Of a DNA stretch of 64,000 nt, positions 21,102-32,814 are shown piece after piece. The position numbers were made by a program, and so were the translations under genes. The stretch lies in the NCBI RefSeq assembly GCF_020194175.1, contig NZ_JADYVX010000005.1, forward strand, positions 62,001 to 126,000, given 5' to 3'. The notes under the pieces were generated by a model. That model had not been told where the DNA came from. It was given only the letters and a program-made list of their open reading frames with translations, and ran no database searches. Every line of letters begins with the position of its first letter. The stretch's first letter is position 1. The stretch comes from Bradyrhizobium sp. BRP22 (GTDB lineage Bacteria > Pseudomonadota > Alphaproteobacteria > Rhizobiales > Xanthobacteraceae).

Positions 21102-21401
21102 ATGGCGAAGAAAGCAGCGACCCCGGCGACCATCACTCTGAAGCACCTGGCGGCGGCGATCGCCGAAGACCAGGAACTCTCCAAGAAGCAGGCCGAAAGC
21201 ATCCTGACCGACGTCGTGACGAGGATCACCAAGCACCTGAAGAAGGGCGAGCGTATCCGCATCGTCGGCCTCGGCATCCTGCAGGTGCGCAAACGCGCCG
21301 CCCGGATGGGCCGCAATCCCGCGACCGGCGAGCAGATCCACATCAAGGCCAGCAAGAAGGTCGCCTTCCGTCCTGCGAAGGAACTCAAGGAAGCCATCTG
21401 A
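21102..21401 (+). CDS. HU/IHF-family DNA-binding protein
   Basis: A 99-residue nucleoid protein of the bacterial DNA-binding (HU) family. The fold is visible as two N-terminal helices (TLKHLAAAIAEDQELSKKQAE), a beta-arm region GRNPATGEQIHIKASKK with the minor-groove Pro in RNPATG, and the closing KKVAFRPAKELKEAI. The N-terminus MAKKAATPA is a basic extension before the core. GAGGAGGG lies 7 bases ahead of the ATG. It is monocistronic. Which of the HU paralogues it is cannot be told from sequence alone. Confidence 0.92.
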   Translation: MAKKAATPATITLKHLAAAIAEDQELSKKQAESILTDVVTRITKHLKKGERIRIVGLGILQVRKRAARMGRNPATGEQIHIKASKKVAFRPAKELKEAI

Positions 21402-21512
21402 TCGCCCACCCCTTCGCTCCATCATTGCCATTCCGGCTCTTCGACGCGGCCCCGGAATGGCGCTTTTCTGTTATAGAGCCAGCCCGATCCCTCTTTTGGA
21501 CTTGCGGTCACC

Positions 21513-22769
21513 ATGCTGGCTCCCACGCTCGATTTCAAACACACCGTCACCGAGCGCTTCCTGCGCTACGTCGTGATCGACACCCAGTCCGATCCGGAAT
21601 CGCCGACCTGCCCTTCCACCGAGAAGCAGAAGGATCTCGGCCGCCTCCTTGTGGCGGAATTGCAGGCGATGGGGATCAGCGACGCCCATCTGGACCAGCA
21701 CGGCTACGTCTACGCGACCATCCCGGCCACGTCAGACAAGAAGGTGCCGGTGATCTGCTTCTGCTCGCACATGGACACTTCGCCGGACTGCACCGGCAAG
21801 AACGTCAAGCCGCAGATCGTCAAGAACTACCGCGGCGGCGACATCGTGCTGCCGGCCGACCCTGCCCAGGTGATCCGCGCCGCCGAGCATCCGGCGCTGT
21901 CCGACCAGATCGGCAACGACATCATCACGACCGACGGCACCACGCTGCTCGGGGCCGACAACAAGGCCGGCGTTGCCGAGATCATGGATGCCGCGCATTT
22001 CCTGATCCACAATCCGCAAGTGAAGCACGGCACCATCAAGATCCTGTTCACGCCCGATGAGGAGATCGGCCGCGGCGTCGACAAGGTCGACCTGAAGAAG
22101 CTCGGCGCCGATTTCGCCTACACGATCGACGGCGAGACCGCCGGCCATATCGAGGACGAGACCTTTTCCGCCGACGGCGCCAGCATCATGATCGAAGGCG
22201 TCTCCACCCATCCCGGCTTCGCCAAAGGCAAGATGGAGCATGCGATCAAGATCGCCGCCGCGATCGTCGAGCGGCTGCCGAAGGCCACCTGCTCGCCGGA
22301 GACCACCGAAGGCAAGGAAGGCTTTCTGCATCCGATCGCGATCTCCGGTGCGCTGGAGCAGGCGAGGCTCGACTTCATCGTGCGCGATTTCACGGAAGCC
22401 GGGCTGAAGGAGAAGGAGATGCTGCTGGAGGCCATCGTCAAGGACGTCATGAAGGCCTATCCGCGCTCGACCTACCGTATGGAGGTCAAGCAGCAGTACC
22501 GCAACATGAAGCAGGTGATCGACCGGCATCCGGAGATCGTCGACCACGCCGTCGAAGCGATCCGCCGCGCCGGCCTCACCCCGGTGAAGACCTCGATCCG
22601 CGGCGGCACCGACGGCTCCCGCCTGTCCTTCATGGGCCTGCCCTGCCCCAACATCTTCGCCGGCGAGCACGCCTTCCACTCGCGCCTGGAATGGGTGAGC
22701 CGGCAGGACATGGAAAAGGCGGTGCAGACCATCGTGCACCTCGCGATGATCTGGGAAGAGCGGGCGTAA
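21513..22769 (+). CDS. pepT: Peptidase T (tripeptide aminopeptidase)
   Basis: A 418-residue M20-family dizinc aminopeptidase that removes the N-terminal residue of tripeptides in the cytoplasm. Metal and catalytic segments are in order: CFCSHMDTSPD (about residue 90), LLGADNKAGVAE, FTPDEEIGRGVD, YTIDGETAG and the late FAGEHAFHSRLEWVS. RGGTDGSRLS is the dimer-lid signature near residue 370. Length is normal (E. coli 408). No operon partner; a palindromic repeat follows the stop. Confidence 0.95.
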   Translation: MLAPTLDFKHTVTERFLRYVVIDTQSDPESPTCPSTEKQKDLGRLLVAELQAMGISDAHLDQHGYVYATIPATSDKKVPVICFCSHMDTSPDCTGKNVKPQIVKNYRGGDIVLPADPAQVIRAAEHPALSDQIGNDIITTDGTTLLGADNKAGVAEIMDAAHFLIHNPQVKHGTIKILFTPDEEIGRGVDKVDLKKLGADFAYTIDGETAGHIEDETFSADGASIMIEGVSTHPGFAKGKMEHAIKIAAAIVERLPKATCSPETTEGKEGFLHPIAISGALEQARLDFIVRDFTEAGLKEKEMLLEAIVKDVMKAYPRSTYRMEVKQQYRNMKQVIDRHPEIVDHAVEAIRRAGLTPVKTSIRGGTDGSRLSFMGLPCPNIFAGEHAFHSRLEWVSRQDMEKAVQTIVHLAMIWEERA

Positions 22770-22794
22770 GGGTTACGCAAAAAAGCACACGTCC

Positions 22795-22897
22795 GTCATT
22801 GCGAGCGAAGCGAAGCAATCCATGCCTCCACAAGCGCGCAAGCATGGATTGCTTCGTCGCTATCGCTCCTCGCAACGACGGCAAGAGCGCAATGACG
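22795..22897. repeat. Palindromic repeat (GTCATTGCGAGC family)
   Basis: An imperfect palindrome after pepT. It contains GTCATTGCGAGCGAAGCGA and AAGCAATCCATGC on one side and GCATGGATTGCTTCG with CTCGCAACGAC on the other. Related members are at 41581-41656 and 42615-42690. It separates the convergent genes pepT and the methyltransferase. Confidence 0.85.
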
Positions 22898-22904
22898 GCG
22901 AAAA

Positions 22905-23765
22905 CTACGACGCCCGCGCTGTTACGATCCAGATCGAGCCGGGCAATATCACTGAACTGCCCTTGACGAACGGCGCGAGCGCCTCGCGGATCGCAGCCGC
23001 GGCGGCGGCGCGGAGCTCAGGCGGCTGATCCTGCAGCGCCCGGCTGGCCGGCCCGATCTCGAGCGCACCCTGCACGGCGCCATCGAGGCCGCGGCCGATC
23101 GCAGCATCGAGCAAGATCGGGCACGGCTCCATCTCCACATTCTTGAAGCCGGCCGCGCCGAGGATGCGTCGCACGCGCTCCTCCGAGGCGAACGCGAACG
23201 GCCCGGGATCCTCGGGCCCCTGCTGCGGCAGTTTCGGCACATGCTTGTAGGCTGCCTGCAACGGCGTCATGAAGAACGGATTCTCGCGCGGCTCACGCCA
23301 GCAGATAAATGCAAGTCGCCCCGAGGGGCGCAGCGCCTTCCTCATATTCGCAAACGACACTGCGGGATCGGCGAAGAACATCACGCCAAACCGCGACGCC
23401 AACAGATCGAAGCTGGCGGGCTCGAATGGATATACCGTTGCGTCCGCGAGCGCATATTCCAGCGACAATCCAGGCATCACGCGTTGCCGTGCCTGCTCGA
23501 GCATCGGACCGGATACGTCGATCCCAAGCACATGTCCCGACGGCCCGACCTTCTCTGCGAACGCGACCGTGGTCGCGCCGCTGCCGCAACCGACGTCGAT
23601 GACGCGCTCGCCCGGCGCCGGCCTGGCGCGATCGATCAGGATATCGAGGATTGGAGCCAACAGGATATCCTGCGCCGCCTGCCGGTCCGCCCAGCGCTGG
23701 CCGCCCGGCCCGTTCCAGTACGCGATCTGGTCGGCATTCTGTTCGTGGCCAAGCGTGACGTCCAT
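22905..23765 (-). CDS. Class I SAM-dependent methyltransferase (UbiE/Methyltransf_11 type)
   Basis: A 286-residue cytoplasmic methyltransferase. The SAM-binding glycine motif VIDVGCGSGATTVAF is at about residue 55, followed by LGIDVSGPMLEQA and the post-motif segment LRPSGRLAFICWRE. The C-terminal 120 residues form a substrate-specific domain with no recognised signature. Its ATG overlaps the stop of the upstream YCII-domain gene (TGATG), so the two are co-translated. The substrate is unknown. Confidence 0.85.
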   Translation of the reverse strand: MDVTLGHEQNADQIAYWNGPGGQRWADRQAAQDILLAPILDILIDRARPAPGERVIDVGCGSGATTVAFAEKVGPSGHVLGIDVSGPMLEQARQRVMPGLSLEYALADATVYPFEPASFDLLASRFGVMFFADPAVSFANMRKALRPSGRLAFICWREPRENPFFMTPLQAAYKHVPKLPQQGPEDPGPFAFASEERVRRILGAAGFKNVEMEPCPILLDAAIGRGLDGAVQGALEIGPASRALQDQPPELRAAAAAAIREALAPFVKGSSVILPGSIWIVTARAS

Positions 23766-24070
23766 CAGCAGGTCTCTTTCGTTGCGGCCTGCAGCATCGG
23801 CATCACCTGATAGGTGAAGCCGGCATCGGCCTTCATGACGGGATCGTTGGCGATAATGCTCTGCGGGTCGGTATCGTCAGGCAATCGCAGCACGCCGAGT
23901 CCCCAGACACCGGCCGGATCGGCCACCGGGCCGAACACGATCGCCTTGTCGACCCGCAGCAGTTCCTCGCAACAGGCCGTGTGGGCCTGCATGATCTCGG
24001 CCTCCCGCGGCGTCATGTCCTGCGTGAATGTCGAACGCGGCGGGACCAGCTTGCAGAGGAAGTATCTCAT
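23765..24070 (-). CDS. YCII-domain protein
   Basis: A 101-residue protein of the YCII (ferredoxin-like dimeric alpha-beta barrel) family, judged by MRYFLCKLVPPR at the start, the helix REAEIMQAHTACCEELL, GPVADPAGVWGLGVLR and the closing PVMKADAGFTYQVMPM. Members resemble muconolactone isomerase folds; their reactions are mostly unknown. It is the first gene of a two-gene set with the methyltransferase. The start at 24070 gives the typical N-terminus. Confidence 0.8.
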   Translation of the reverse strand: MRYFLCKLVPPRSTFTQDMTPREAEIMQAHTACCEELLRVDKAIVFGPVADPAGVWGLGVLRLPDDTDPQSIIANDPVMKADAGFTYQVMPMLQAATKETC

Positions 24071-24078
24071 TGCGGCGC

Positions 24079-24357
24079 CTATTTCGCGGCGCTGCCGGTC
24101 TTGGATTTCTTCTGCGTCGTGCTGGTGGCCGACGGCGGCGCGTTGTCGCTGCGCACGGCGCCCCAGGGATCGCTGGGCCCCGCCTTGTCGGGAATGTTGC
24201 GCAGCGATCTCTTGTAGGCGCGCTCGGCGTTGCGCTCCTCCTCCTTTTGCGACGGACTCTTGTCCTTGTCGACGTCGCCATATCGCGGCACGGCGTCCTG
24301 CGCGAATGCCGCTCCCGACATCAGTGCAATCATCACGGCGGCGATAAAGGCTCGCAT
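24079..24357 (-). CDS. Small exported hypothetical protein
   Basis: A 92-residue protein with a clear signal peptide (MRAFIAAVMIALMSGAAFA, cleavage after AFA). The mature part is short, charged and rich in Lys, Asp and Ser, and probably disordered. GGGGAG lies 6 bases before the ATG at 24357. No domain is recognised. It is 8 nt upstream of the YCII gene on the same strand, so it may be in the same transcript. Confidence 0.65.
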   Translation of the reverse strand: MRAFIAAVMIALMSGAAFAQDAVPRYGDVDKDKSPSQKEEERNAERAYKRSLRNIPDKAGPSDPWGAVRSDNAPPSATSTTQKKSKTGSAAK

Positions 24358-24533
24358 GGGCATCTCCCCGGTTTTCGCCCGATGATATCACCCGGCCGGG
24401 AACATCGACAATCCGTCGCAAGCGCCGGCGCTGCGCATTGAGGCCGCATTGCTTTCACCGAATGGCCACATCAGAAGCAGATGCCAACCAGATTTCACGG
24501 TTAGGACTTGTTTGTTCCTCAACCTGGAAAGGC

Positions 24534-24899
24534 ATGACCATGCGCATCTTTACGGCGTCCGCCATCATTGCAGCCCTCTGCCTCGGAACACCGGCCTTGG
24601 TGTTGGCGCAGGGAGCCCCGTCGCAACAACGCGGAGCGGAGTCACCGCCTGCTCAGTCCGGCACCGTGATACGCAGCATACAGGTTGTCGACGTCAAGGA
24701 ACTGCAGCCGGCCGTGCGTTCGAAGGTCGATGAAATCGTCGCGCAGACGAGCGATGAGGACATGCAGTCGCTTCGGAAGTCGATCGACGCGACACCGCAG
24801 GCCGTATCGGCACTCAAGGCCAAGGGCGTGACTTCGGCGCAAGTGATCGCCATCAACATCGCCGACGGCGTTCTGACGATGTTCACCAAGATGGCCTGA
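24534..24899 (+). CDS. Exported hypothetical protein, about 121 residues
   Basis: The protein begins with a signal peptide (MTMRIFTASAIIAALCLGTPALVLA, cleavage after VLA) and a Gln/Ser/Pro-rich linker. The mature domain, at about residues 48-121, is helical, with EIVAQTSDEDMQSLRKSID and SAQVIAINIADGVLTMF. GGAAAGGC precedes the ATG. I recognise no family. It has no partner genes and is followed by tRNA-Val on the other strand. Confidence 0.6.
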   Translation: MTMRIFTASAIIAALCLGTPALVLAQGAPSQQRGAESPPAQSGTVIRSIQVVDVKELQPAVRSKVDEIVAQTSDEDMQSLRKSIDATPQAVSALKAKGVTSAQVIAINIADGVLTMFTKMA

Positions 24900-25018
24900 G
24901 ATCGTCGGGATAGTTCGCGTCGCCAGTTGAGCGGCGCTTTAAGAGGTTTACTGCTGAACCAGTCCGCCTTCGCCCTGCGCACTCCGGCTTGCCGAGCCGA
25001 AGCCCGCAGGGCGAAGGC

Positions 25019-25095
25019 TGGTAGGCGGTGAGAGATTCGAACTCCCGACCCTCTCGGTGTAAACGAGATGCTCTAACCAGCTGAGCTAACCGCCC
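25019..25095 (-). tRNA. tRNA-Val (TAC)
   Basis: Read on the minus strand: acceptor GGGCGGT pairs with ACCGCCT, D arm TAGCTCAGCTGGTTAGAGC, anticodon stem-loop TCTCGTTTACACCGAGA with anticodon TAC, T arm GGGAGTTCGAATCTCTC, encoded CCA. 77 nt. No adjacent integrase. Confidence 0.97.
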
Positions 25096-25144
25096 TCGGC
25101 TGCTTCTTTACCCTTGCCCCGCCCCGCGGCGCAAGGTCGGCGGC

Positions 25145-25248
25145 TCGAGCATTTTCGGTTCTGATTGAATCAGAACCGAAGCTCTAGGCTCTTGTTTTGA
25201 CGCGTTTTCTTCACGCGAACCGGTGTCCACTTCGCTCGAAAACGCTAT
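25145..25248. repeat. Composite palindromic repeat downstream of the GFA gene
   Basis: Two parts. 25154-25179 is a near-perfect palindrome, TTCGGTTCTGATT followed by GAATCAGAACCGAA. 25195-25246 is the second copy of the TTGACGCGTTTTC...TCGAAAACGCT element also found at 21018-21067. The unit ends three bases before the stop of the GFA-family gene. Confidence 0.8.
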
Positions 25249-25250
25249 GA

Positions 25251-25654
25251 TCATTCAGTCGGAAGCCCCGGCAACGCCTTGAGATCGTTGATCCAGGGTG
25301 CCGCCGAGCGGCACCAGATCTGGCGGCGCGGCTGCAATTGGTCGCGCTGGCGGATGCTGCCCCAGCGGATGCCCCAATCGTCGGGACCGCCGTGTTCGCC
25401 GCTCGTGAACAGCGGGGAACCGCATTCGGGCAGAAATGCTGGAAGCGAATTTGTCCGTTGTCGCCGGCCTTCCCATAGATTTTCGGCGGTTTGCCCGTGA
25501 GGTGGATTGCTTCGCCGGAGCAGATCGCGGTGACGCGGTACGGTGAGCCCGTCAGCGTCTGGCAGTCCGTGCAATGGCAAATCGAGATCCGCTCCGGATC
25601 GATCTCGGCCTCGTAAGTGACGACGCCGCAGTGGCATTGCCCGTCGATCTTCAT
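25251..25654 (-). pseudogene. GFA-family protein, single-base frameshift
   Basis: The reading frame from 25654 encodes MKIDGQCHCGVVTYEAEIDP and ISICHCTDCQTLTGSPY, the zinc-binding Cys motifs of the GFA (glutathione-dependent formaldehyde-activating enzyme-like) family, up to RFQHFCP. The expected continuation ECGSPLFTSGEHGGPDDWG is in another frame. Restoring one G at about 25427 (CCCGAATGC to CCCGGAATGC) gives a 134-residue protein of normal family length ending LKALPGLPTE. The gene is therefore a recent frameshift or a sequencing error. GFA proteins are small zinc proteins; most have no proven reaction. Confidence 0.8.
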
Positions 25655-25710
25655 GGCACCCTCCTCCACCTGCTCGCTGATTCTGATGCGCTCCCGCGGA
25701 TTCCCATAAA

Positions 25711-25736
25711 CAAAAACGGCGCCCGAAGGCGCCGCT
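25711..25736 (-). terminator. Rho-independent terminator of lon
   Basis: On the minus strand, CGGCGCC-TTCG-GGCGCCG is followed by TTTTTG. It begins about 27 bases after the lon stop. Confidence 0.85.
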
Positions 25737-25762
25737 CGTTGTTCAATCAAAACCCGGTCCGG

Positions 25763-28186
<2,424 letters not shown>

Positions 28187-28498
28187 GGCCTATTCCTTTC
28201 GTTGCGCCCCCTTGCACGCGGTCCGCTTGCTTGCGCAACCACCACAAGGTGCCGGTATGATCCGAATGTCGTTCGGCCCCTCGGCCGCTTCTCGTTTCGG
28301 ATGTCAGATGACGAATCTTCAGACGTAAATCCTCATCACCGATAGCATTAGGTGGCTATCGGCTATGGGGGTGTCAAGTACTTAGAAATGCCGGAAAATC
28401 CGGGACAAATACGCAGCATTAATCAAATCGAATGGCCGCCGAAAATCCCGGCAGCCATCGTACTTTTGCTCATCCGGCCGCTGCGGCCGGCGAGCGCA
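28187..28498 (-). promoter_or_regulatory. lon leader with an operator-like 8-bp palindrome
   Basis: 312 bases between clpX and lon without a gene. On the minus strand a TTGACA (28377-28372) could be a -35 element. Downstream of it is a perfect palindrome CCGATAGC-N8-GCTATCGG (28339-28362) lying where the spacer end and -10 would fall. A short GC hairpin CCGGCCG-CTG-CGGCCGG at 28474-28490 follows clpX but lacks a T run. I see neither a CIRCE element nor a convincing RpoH promoter. Confidence 0.4.
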
Positions 28499-29773
28499 TC
28501 AGGCGCTCGCGCTGCTCTCGACGGCGCGGTCGGAACGATCCGCGTAGATGTAGAGCGGACGGGCCGTTCCCTCGACCACCTCGCGCGAGATCACCACTTC
28601 CTCCACACCTTCGAGGCCCGGAAGGTCGAACATGGTCTCGAGCAGGATGCTTTCCAGGATCGAGCGCAACCCGCGCGCGCCGGTCTTGCGCTCGATTGCC
28701 TTGCGGGCGACCGCGCCAAGCGCCTCATCGGCGAAAGTCAGCTCGATGTTCTCCATCTCGAACAGCCGCTGATACTGCTTGACCAGCGCGTTCTTCGGAT
28801 CGGTCAGGATCTTCTTCAGCGAGGTCTCGTCGAGATCCTCCAGCGTCGCGACGACAGGCAGGCGGCCGACGAATTCCGGGATCAGGCCGTACTTCAGCAG
28901 ATCCTCCGGCTCGACGTGGCGGAAGATCTCGCCGGTGCGGCGATCTTCCGGCGCGAGCACCTGCGCCGCAAAGCCGATCGAGGTCGAGCGGCCGCGCGCG
29001 GAGATGATCTTCTCCAACCCGGAGAAGGCGCCGCCGCAGATGAAGAGGATGTTGGTGGTATCGACCTGCAGGAATTCCTGCTGCGGATGCTTGCGGCCGC
29101 CCTGCGGCGGAACGGAAGCCACAGTGCCTTCCATGATCTTGAGCAGCGCCTGCTGGACGCCCTCACCCGACACATCGCGCGTGATCGAGGGATTGTCCGA
29201 CTTGCGGCTGATCTTGTCGATCTCGTCGATATAGACGATGCCGCGCTGCGCGCGCTCGACGTTGTAGTCGGCGGCCTGCAGCAGCTTCAGGATGATGTTC
29301 TCGACGTCCTCGCCGACATAGCCGGCTTCGGTCAGCGTCGTCGCGTCCGCCATCGTGAAGGGCACATCGAGGATGCGCGCCAGCGTCTGCGCCAGCAGCG
29401 TCTTGCCCGAGCCGGTCGGACCGATCAAAAGGATGTTCGACTTCGCGAGTTCGACGTCGTTGTGCTTGGTCTGGTGATTGAGCCGCTTGTAGTGGTTGTG
29501 CACGGCAACCGACAGCACCTTCTTGGCATGGCTCTGGCCGATCACGTAATCGTCCAGCACCTTGCAGATTTCTTTCGGAGTCGGGATGCCGTCGCGCGAC
29601 TTCACCAGCGAGGACTTGTTCTCCTCGCGGATGATGTCCATGCAGAGCTCGACGCATTCGTCGCAGATGAAAACGGTGGGACCCGCGATCAGCTTGCGGA
29701 CTTCGTGCTGGCTCTTGCCGCAGAACGAGCAATATAGCGTGTTCTTGGAATCGCTCGTGCCGACCTTACTCAT
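28499..29773 (-). CDS. clpX: ClpX, ATPase subunit of the ClpXP protease
   Basis: A 424-residue AAA+ unfoldase that feeds substrates to ClpP. The N-terminal zinc-binding domain has CSFCGKS and [10 protein letters not shown]. Walker A is [10 protein letters not shown] at about residue 120, Walker [11 protein letters not shown], pore loop AGYVGED, and the ClpP-contact region follows. The start at 29773 ([10 protein letters not shown]) gives the usual ClpX N-terminus; the frame is open 15 codons further upstream without a conserved match. Confidence 0.98.
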   Translation of the reverse strand: MSKVGTSDSKNTLYCSFCGKSQHEVRKLIAGPTVFICDECVELCMDIIREENKSSLVKSRDGIPTPKEICKVLDDYVIGQSHAKKVLSVAVHNHYKRLNHQTKHNDVELAKSNILLIGPTGSGKTLLAQTLARILDVPFTMADATTLTEAGYVGEDVENIILKLLQAADYNVERAQRGIVYIDEIDKISRKSDNPSITRDVSGEGVQQALLKIMEGTVASVPPQGGRKHPQQEFLQVDTTNILFICGGAFSGLEKIISARGRSTSIGFAAQVLAPEDRRTGEIFRHVEPEDLLKYGLIPEFVGRLPVVATLEDLDETSLKKILTDPKNALVKQYQRLFEMENIELTFADEALGAVARKAIERKTGARGLRSILESILLETMFDLPGLEGVEEVVISREVVEGTARPLYIYADRSDRAVESSASA

Positions 29774-30204
29774 TCTTATCTCCGTCCGCCGTTCGAACCC
29801 GTCGCTCGATCGACCCATTCCGGTACTGTCCGGGGCTTTAGGTCTAGATAGAGCAAAAACCGTACCAAAAAAGACCCTACTTAATACTCATGCGGCGAAT
29901 CGCGGTTCAGTCGAATCTTCCCCCGCAATTACATCCGATACGCCAGAGCCAATCATGCTGTCACCCGACTATCAAGAATTCGCTAACCGGGGGCGTACCT
30001 GGCACCGTGACAATACCGTGATTTATAACCTCCGCACTGGATAACCTGTCGAAAACGCACGGCCGTTGCGAGATTGCCACGCGACAGCGCGTTGCGAAAG
30101 CGGAACTTTCTGCCCAAGCCGGGGCATAGTGCACCGCAATCGCCTGAGTTTGCCGACAGGGATTTCGTCGTCAACGCCAAAATCGCGCAAGCGATCCCGT
30201 AAGA
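29774..30204. other. Intergenic region between clpP and clpX
   Basis: About 430 bases. No gene is supported. The length suggests clpX has its own promoter here rather than only read-through from clpP. I find no repeat element, and the A/T-rich stretch around 29855-29895 is the least GC-rich part, a plausible promoter zone for clpX. Confidence 0.35.
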
Positions 30205-30840
30205 CTACGCAGCTTTCGTTGCAGCCGGATCGTCGGGACGCTTGTCGATCACCTTGTCGACGAGACCGAACGCTTTCGCGTCTTCCGCCGTGAGGAACTT
30301 GTCGCGCTCAAGCGCATCCTCGATGGCCTTGTAGGTCTGACCGGTGTGCTTGACGTAGATTTCGTTCAGCCGCTTCTTGAGATTCAGGATCTCCTGCGCG
30401 TGCAGCATGATGTCGGTGGCCTGGCCCTGGAAGCCGCCGGACGGCTGATGCACCATGATGCGCGAATTCGGCAGCGTGAAGCGCATGTCTTTCTCGCCGG
30501 CGGCGAGCAAGAGCGATCCCATGGAGGCCGCCTGCCCCGTGCACAGCGTCGTCACCGGCGGACGGATGAACTGCATGGTGTCGTAGATCGCAAGGCCCGA
30601 TGTCACCACGCCGCCGGGCGAGTTGATGTACATCGAGATTTCCTTCTTCGGATTCTCGGCTTCAAGGAACAGAAGCTGCGCGACCGTCAGCGTCGACATG
30701 CCATCCTCGACCGGGCCGGTCACGAAGATGATGCGCTCCTTCAGCAGGCGCGAGAAGATGTCGTAGGCGCGCTCACCGCGATTGGTCTGTTCGACGACCA
30801 TCGGCACGAGGTTCATGTAGGTTTCGACGGGATCGCGCAT
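30205..30840 (-). CDS. clpP: ATP-dependent Clp protease proteolytic subunit
   Basis: A 211-residue serine peptidase forming the tetradecameric chamber used with ClpX or ClpA. The catalytic serine lies in [15 protein letters not shown] at about residue 106, the histidine in [12 protein letters not shown] at about 131, and the aspartate in the segment after [13 protein letters not shown] chose the ATG at 30840 ([13 protein letters not shown]), which has the expected short propeptide length. clpX follows on the same strand after 431 bases. Confidence 0.97.
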   Translation of the reverse strand: MRDPVETYMNLVPMVVEQTNRGERAYDIFSRLLKERIIFVTGPVEDGMSTLTVAQLLFLEAENPKKEISMYINSPGGVVTSGLAIYDTMQFIRPPVTTLCTGQAASMGSLLLAAGEKDMRFTLPNSRIMVHQPSGGFQGQATDIMLHAQEILNLKKRLNEIYVKHTGQTYKAIEDALERDKFLTAEDAKAFGLVDKVIDKRPDDPAATKAA

Positions 30841-31081
30841 GGGATTACCCCTGGAGTTGGCGGGGCCGAAGCCGGCCGGCTGGCGCCGGACGGACAATCG
30901 TCCCGTGATGCAGGACTGCGTTTAGTTGCGTTCAGATATGCGCCATTTTCGCGGCGGCAAGACCGCTCAGATGGCTAGGTCCGAACGCGGCAAGTCAAGC
31001 CGATTCGGCTGGTCCGGCCTAGCGACGGAATGTCGTCGCCGGGCCGGTTTCGCCGTTCATCATTAACACGAAGTGCCAGGA

Positions 31082-32443
31082 TTACGCCGCAGTTTTCTCG
31101 GCGTCTTCATCCTTGAACAGGTCTTCCTTCGAGACCTTTTTCTCGGTCACGTTGGCGAGTTCGAGGATGAAATCGACCACCTTGTCCTCATAGATCGGGG
31201 CACGAAGCTGGGCGAGCGCCTGGGCGTTGTTGCGGTAGAAGTCCCAGACCTCCTTCTCGCGGCCGGGCATCTGGCGGGCGCGCTCGATCACGGCGCGGCC
31301 GACCTCATCGTCAGACACCGTGATCTTGTTCTTCTCGCCGATCTCCGACAGCACGAGGCCGAGCCGCACCCGGCGATCGGCGATCTTGCGGTACTCTTCC
31401 TTGGCGGCGTCCTCGGTGGTGTTCTCGTCGGCAAACGTCTTGCCGGCGGAGTCCATCTCCGCCTTGATCGAGTTCCACATCAGGTTGAACTCCTCGTCGA
31501 TCAACGACGGCGGCGCCTCGAACCTGTGGTTCCCGTCTAGCCGGTCGAGCAGCGCGCGCTTGACGCGCTGGCGCGTCGCGGCGGCGAACTCGGCCGTCAA
31601 TCGTGCCCGCGCGGCTTCCTTCAGCTTGTCGAGCGATTCAAGCCCAAGCGTCTTGGCGAACTCGTCGTCGATCACGGTTTCGCCGGGCGCTTCCACCGCG
31701 GTTGCCGTGGTCTCGAATTCGGCCGGCTGGCCGGCGAGCTTTTCGCTGGCATAGTTCTTCGGGAACGTCACCTTCAGCGTGCGCGTCTCGCCTACGCCGA
31801 TGCCGATCAATTGCTCCTCGAAGCCGGGAATGAACTGGCCGGCGCCGAGCACGACCTGGATGCCCTCGCCGGTCCCGCCGTCAAACGCTTCGCCGTTGAT
31901 CGTACCCTTGAAGCTGATGGTGACGCGGTCGCCGTTCGCAGCCTTGGCGCCTTCGCTCTTGGCCGCATAGGGACGGCTCTGGTCGGCGATGCGCTTGATC
32001 GCCTCGTCGACCTCGGCGTCGGTCACATCGGCCACCGGCTTCTCGACCTGGAAGGTCTTGAAATCGGCGAGCGTGATCGGCGGCACCACTTCGATCGACA
32101 CCGTGTAGGTCAGGTCGCTCTTGCCGGCGAGCAGTTCCTCGACTTCCTTCTGCTCGGTCGGCATCGTGATCTTCGGCTCGGTTGCAAGGCGGAAGCCGCG
32201 GTCGGTGAAGATCTGCGTGTTGGTGTCGCGGATGGTCTGGTCGATGGTCTCGGCCATCACCGAGCGGCCGTAGATCTTCTTGAGATGGCTGACCGGCACC
32301 TTGCCGGGACGGAAACCGTTGATGCGGACCTTGTCCTTCAGGTCGACAAGCTTCGCGTCCGCCTTGGCATCGAGGTCGGTGGCGGGAACGCTGATCTTGA
32401 ACTCGTGCTTCAGTCCCTCGTTAAGGGTCTCGGTGACCTGCAT
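31082..32443 (-). CDS. tig: Trigger factor, ribosome-associated chaperone and PPIase
   Basis: A 453-residue protein that binds nascent chains at the ribosome exit. The N-terminal ribosome-binding domain has [17 protein letters not shown] with the signature near residue 45, the FKBP-type PPIase domain is [18 protein letters not shown] at about residues 150-170, and the C-terminal chaperone arms are helical. It sits upstream of clpP, clpX and lon, a conserved order in bacteria, and is separated from clpP by 241 bases. Confidence 0.97.
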   Translation of the reverse strand: MQVTETLNEGLKHEFKISVPATDLDAKADAKLVDLKDKVRINGFRPGKVPVSHLKKIYGRSVMAETIDQTIRDTNTQIFTDRGFRLATEPKITMPTEQKEVEELLAGKSDLTYTVSIEVVPPITLADFKTFQVEKPVADVTDAEVDEAIKRIADQSRPYAAKSEGAKAANGDRVTISFKGTINGEAFDGGTGEGIQVVLGAGQFIPGFEEQLIGIGVGETRTLKVTFPKNYASEKLAGQPAEFETTATAVEAPGETVIDDEFAKTLGLESLDKLKEAARARLTAEFAAATRQRVKRALLDRLDGNHRFEAPPSLIDEEFNLMWNSIKAEMDSAGKTFADENTTEDAAKEEYRKIADRRVRLGLVLSEIGEKNKITVSDDEVGRAVIERARQMPGREKEVWDFYRNNAQALAQLRAPIYEDKVVDFILELANVTEKKVSKEDLFKDEDAEKTAA

Positions 32444-32597
32444 CTTCTTCTTCCGCTCCTGTCGCGCCTCGGCGGGCGCGACTGTGTCAATGGTTCGACG
32501 CGTAGCTCAACGCCTGCGCCGGTGGTTCGGCTGACCCGCCTCTCAAAAAGCGACAGGCCCTCCAGAAAGGGTCATGCAAACGCTTGGATCGAGCGCT

Positions 32598-32682
32598 TGG
32601 TGCGGGCGGAGGGACTCGAACCCCCACAACTTTCGTCACTGGAACCTAAATCCAGCGCGTCTACCAGTTCCGCCACGCCCGC
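32598..32682 (-). tRNA. tRNA-Leu (TAG)
   Basis: An 85-nt class II tRNA on the minus strand. Acceptor GCGGGCG pairs with CGCCCGC, the anticodon stem-loop is CTGGATTTAGGTTCCAG with anticodon TAG, the variable arm TGACGAAAGTTGT is long as expected for Leu, the T arm is GGGGGTTCGAGTCCC, and CCA is encoded. Confidence 0.96.
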
Positions 32683-32814
32683 TTGGCGCATCATATCCAG
32701 CCGCGATGCCGCGGGCGGCGGCTTATAGCATGAGCCCGCCCGTTCGCAGCAAAAAAATGGCCTTTTTCGCATGTCCCCTCGGCCGAAATAGCCGCTGGAC
32801 TTACAGGTGCAAAA

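Noticed and set aside
28187..28498. A heat-shock RNA thermometer (ROSE) or CIRCE element before lon
   Set aside because: Neither the CIRCE inverted repeat nor a ROSE-like terminal hairpin masking the lon ribosome-binding site is visible.
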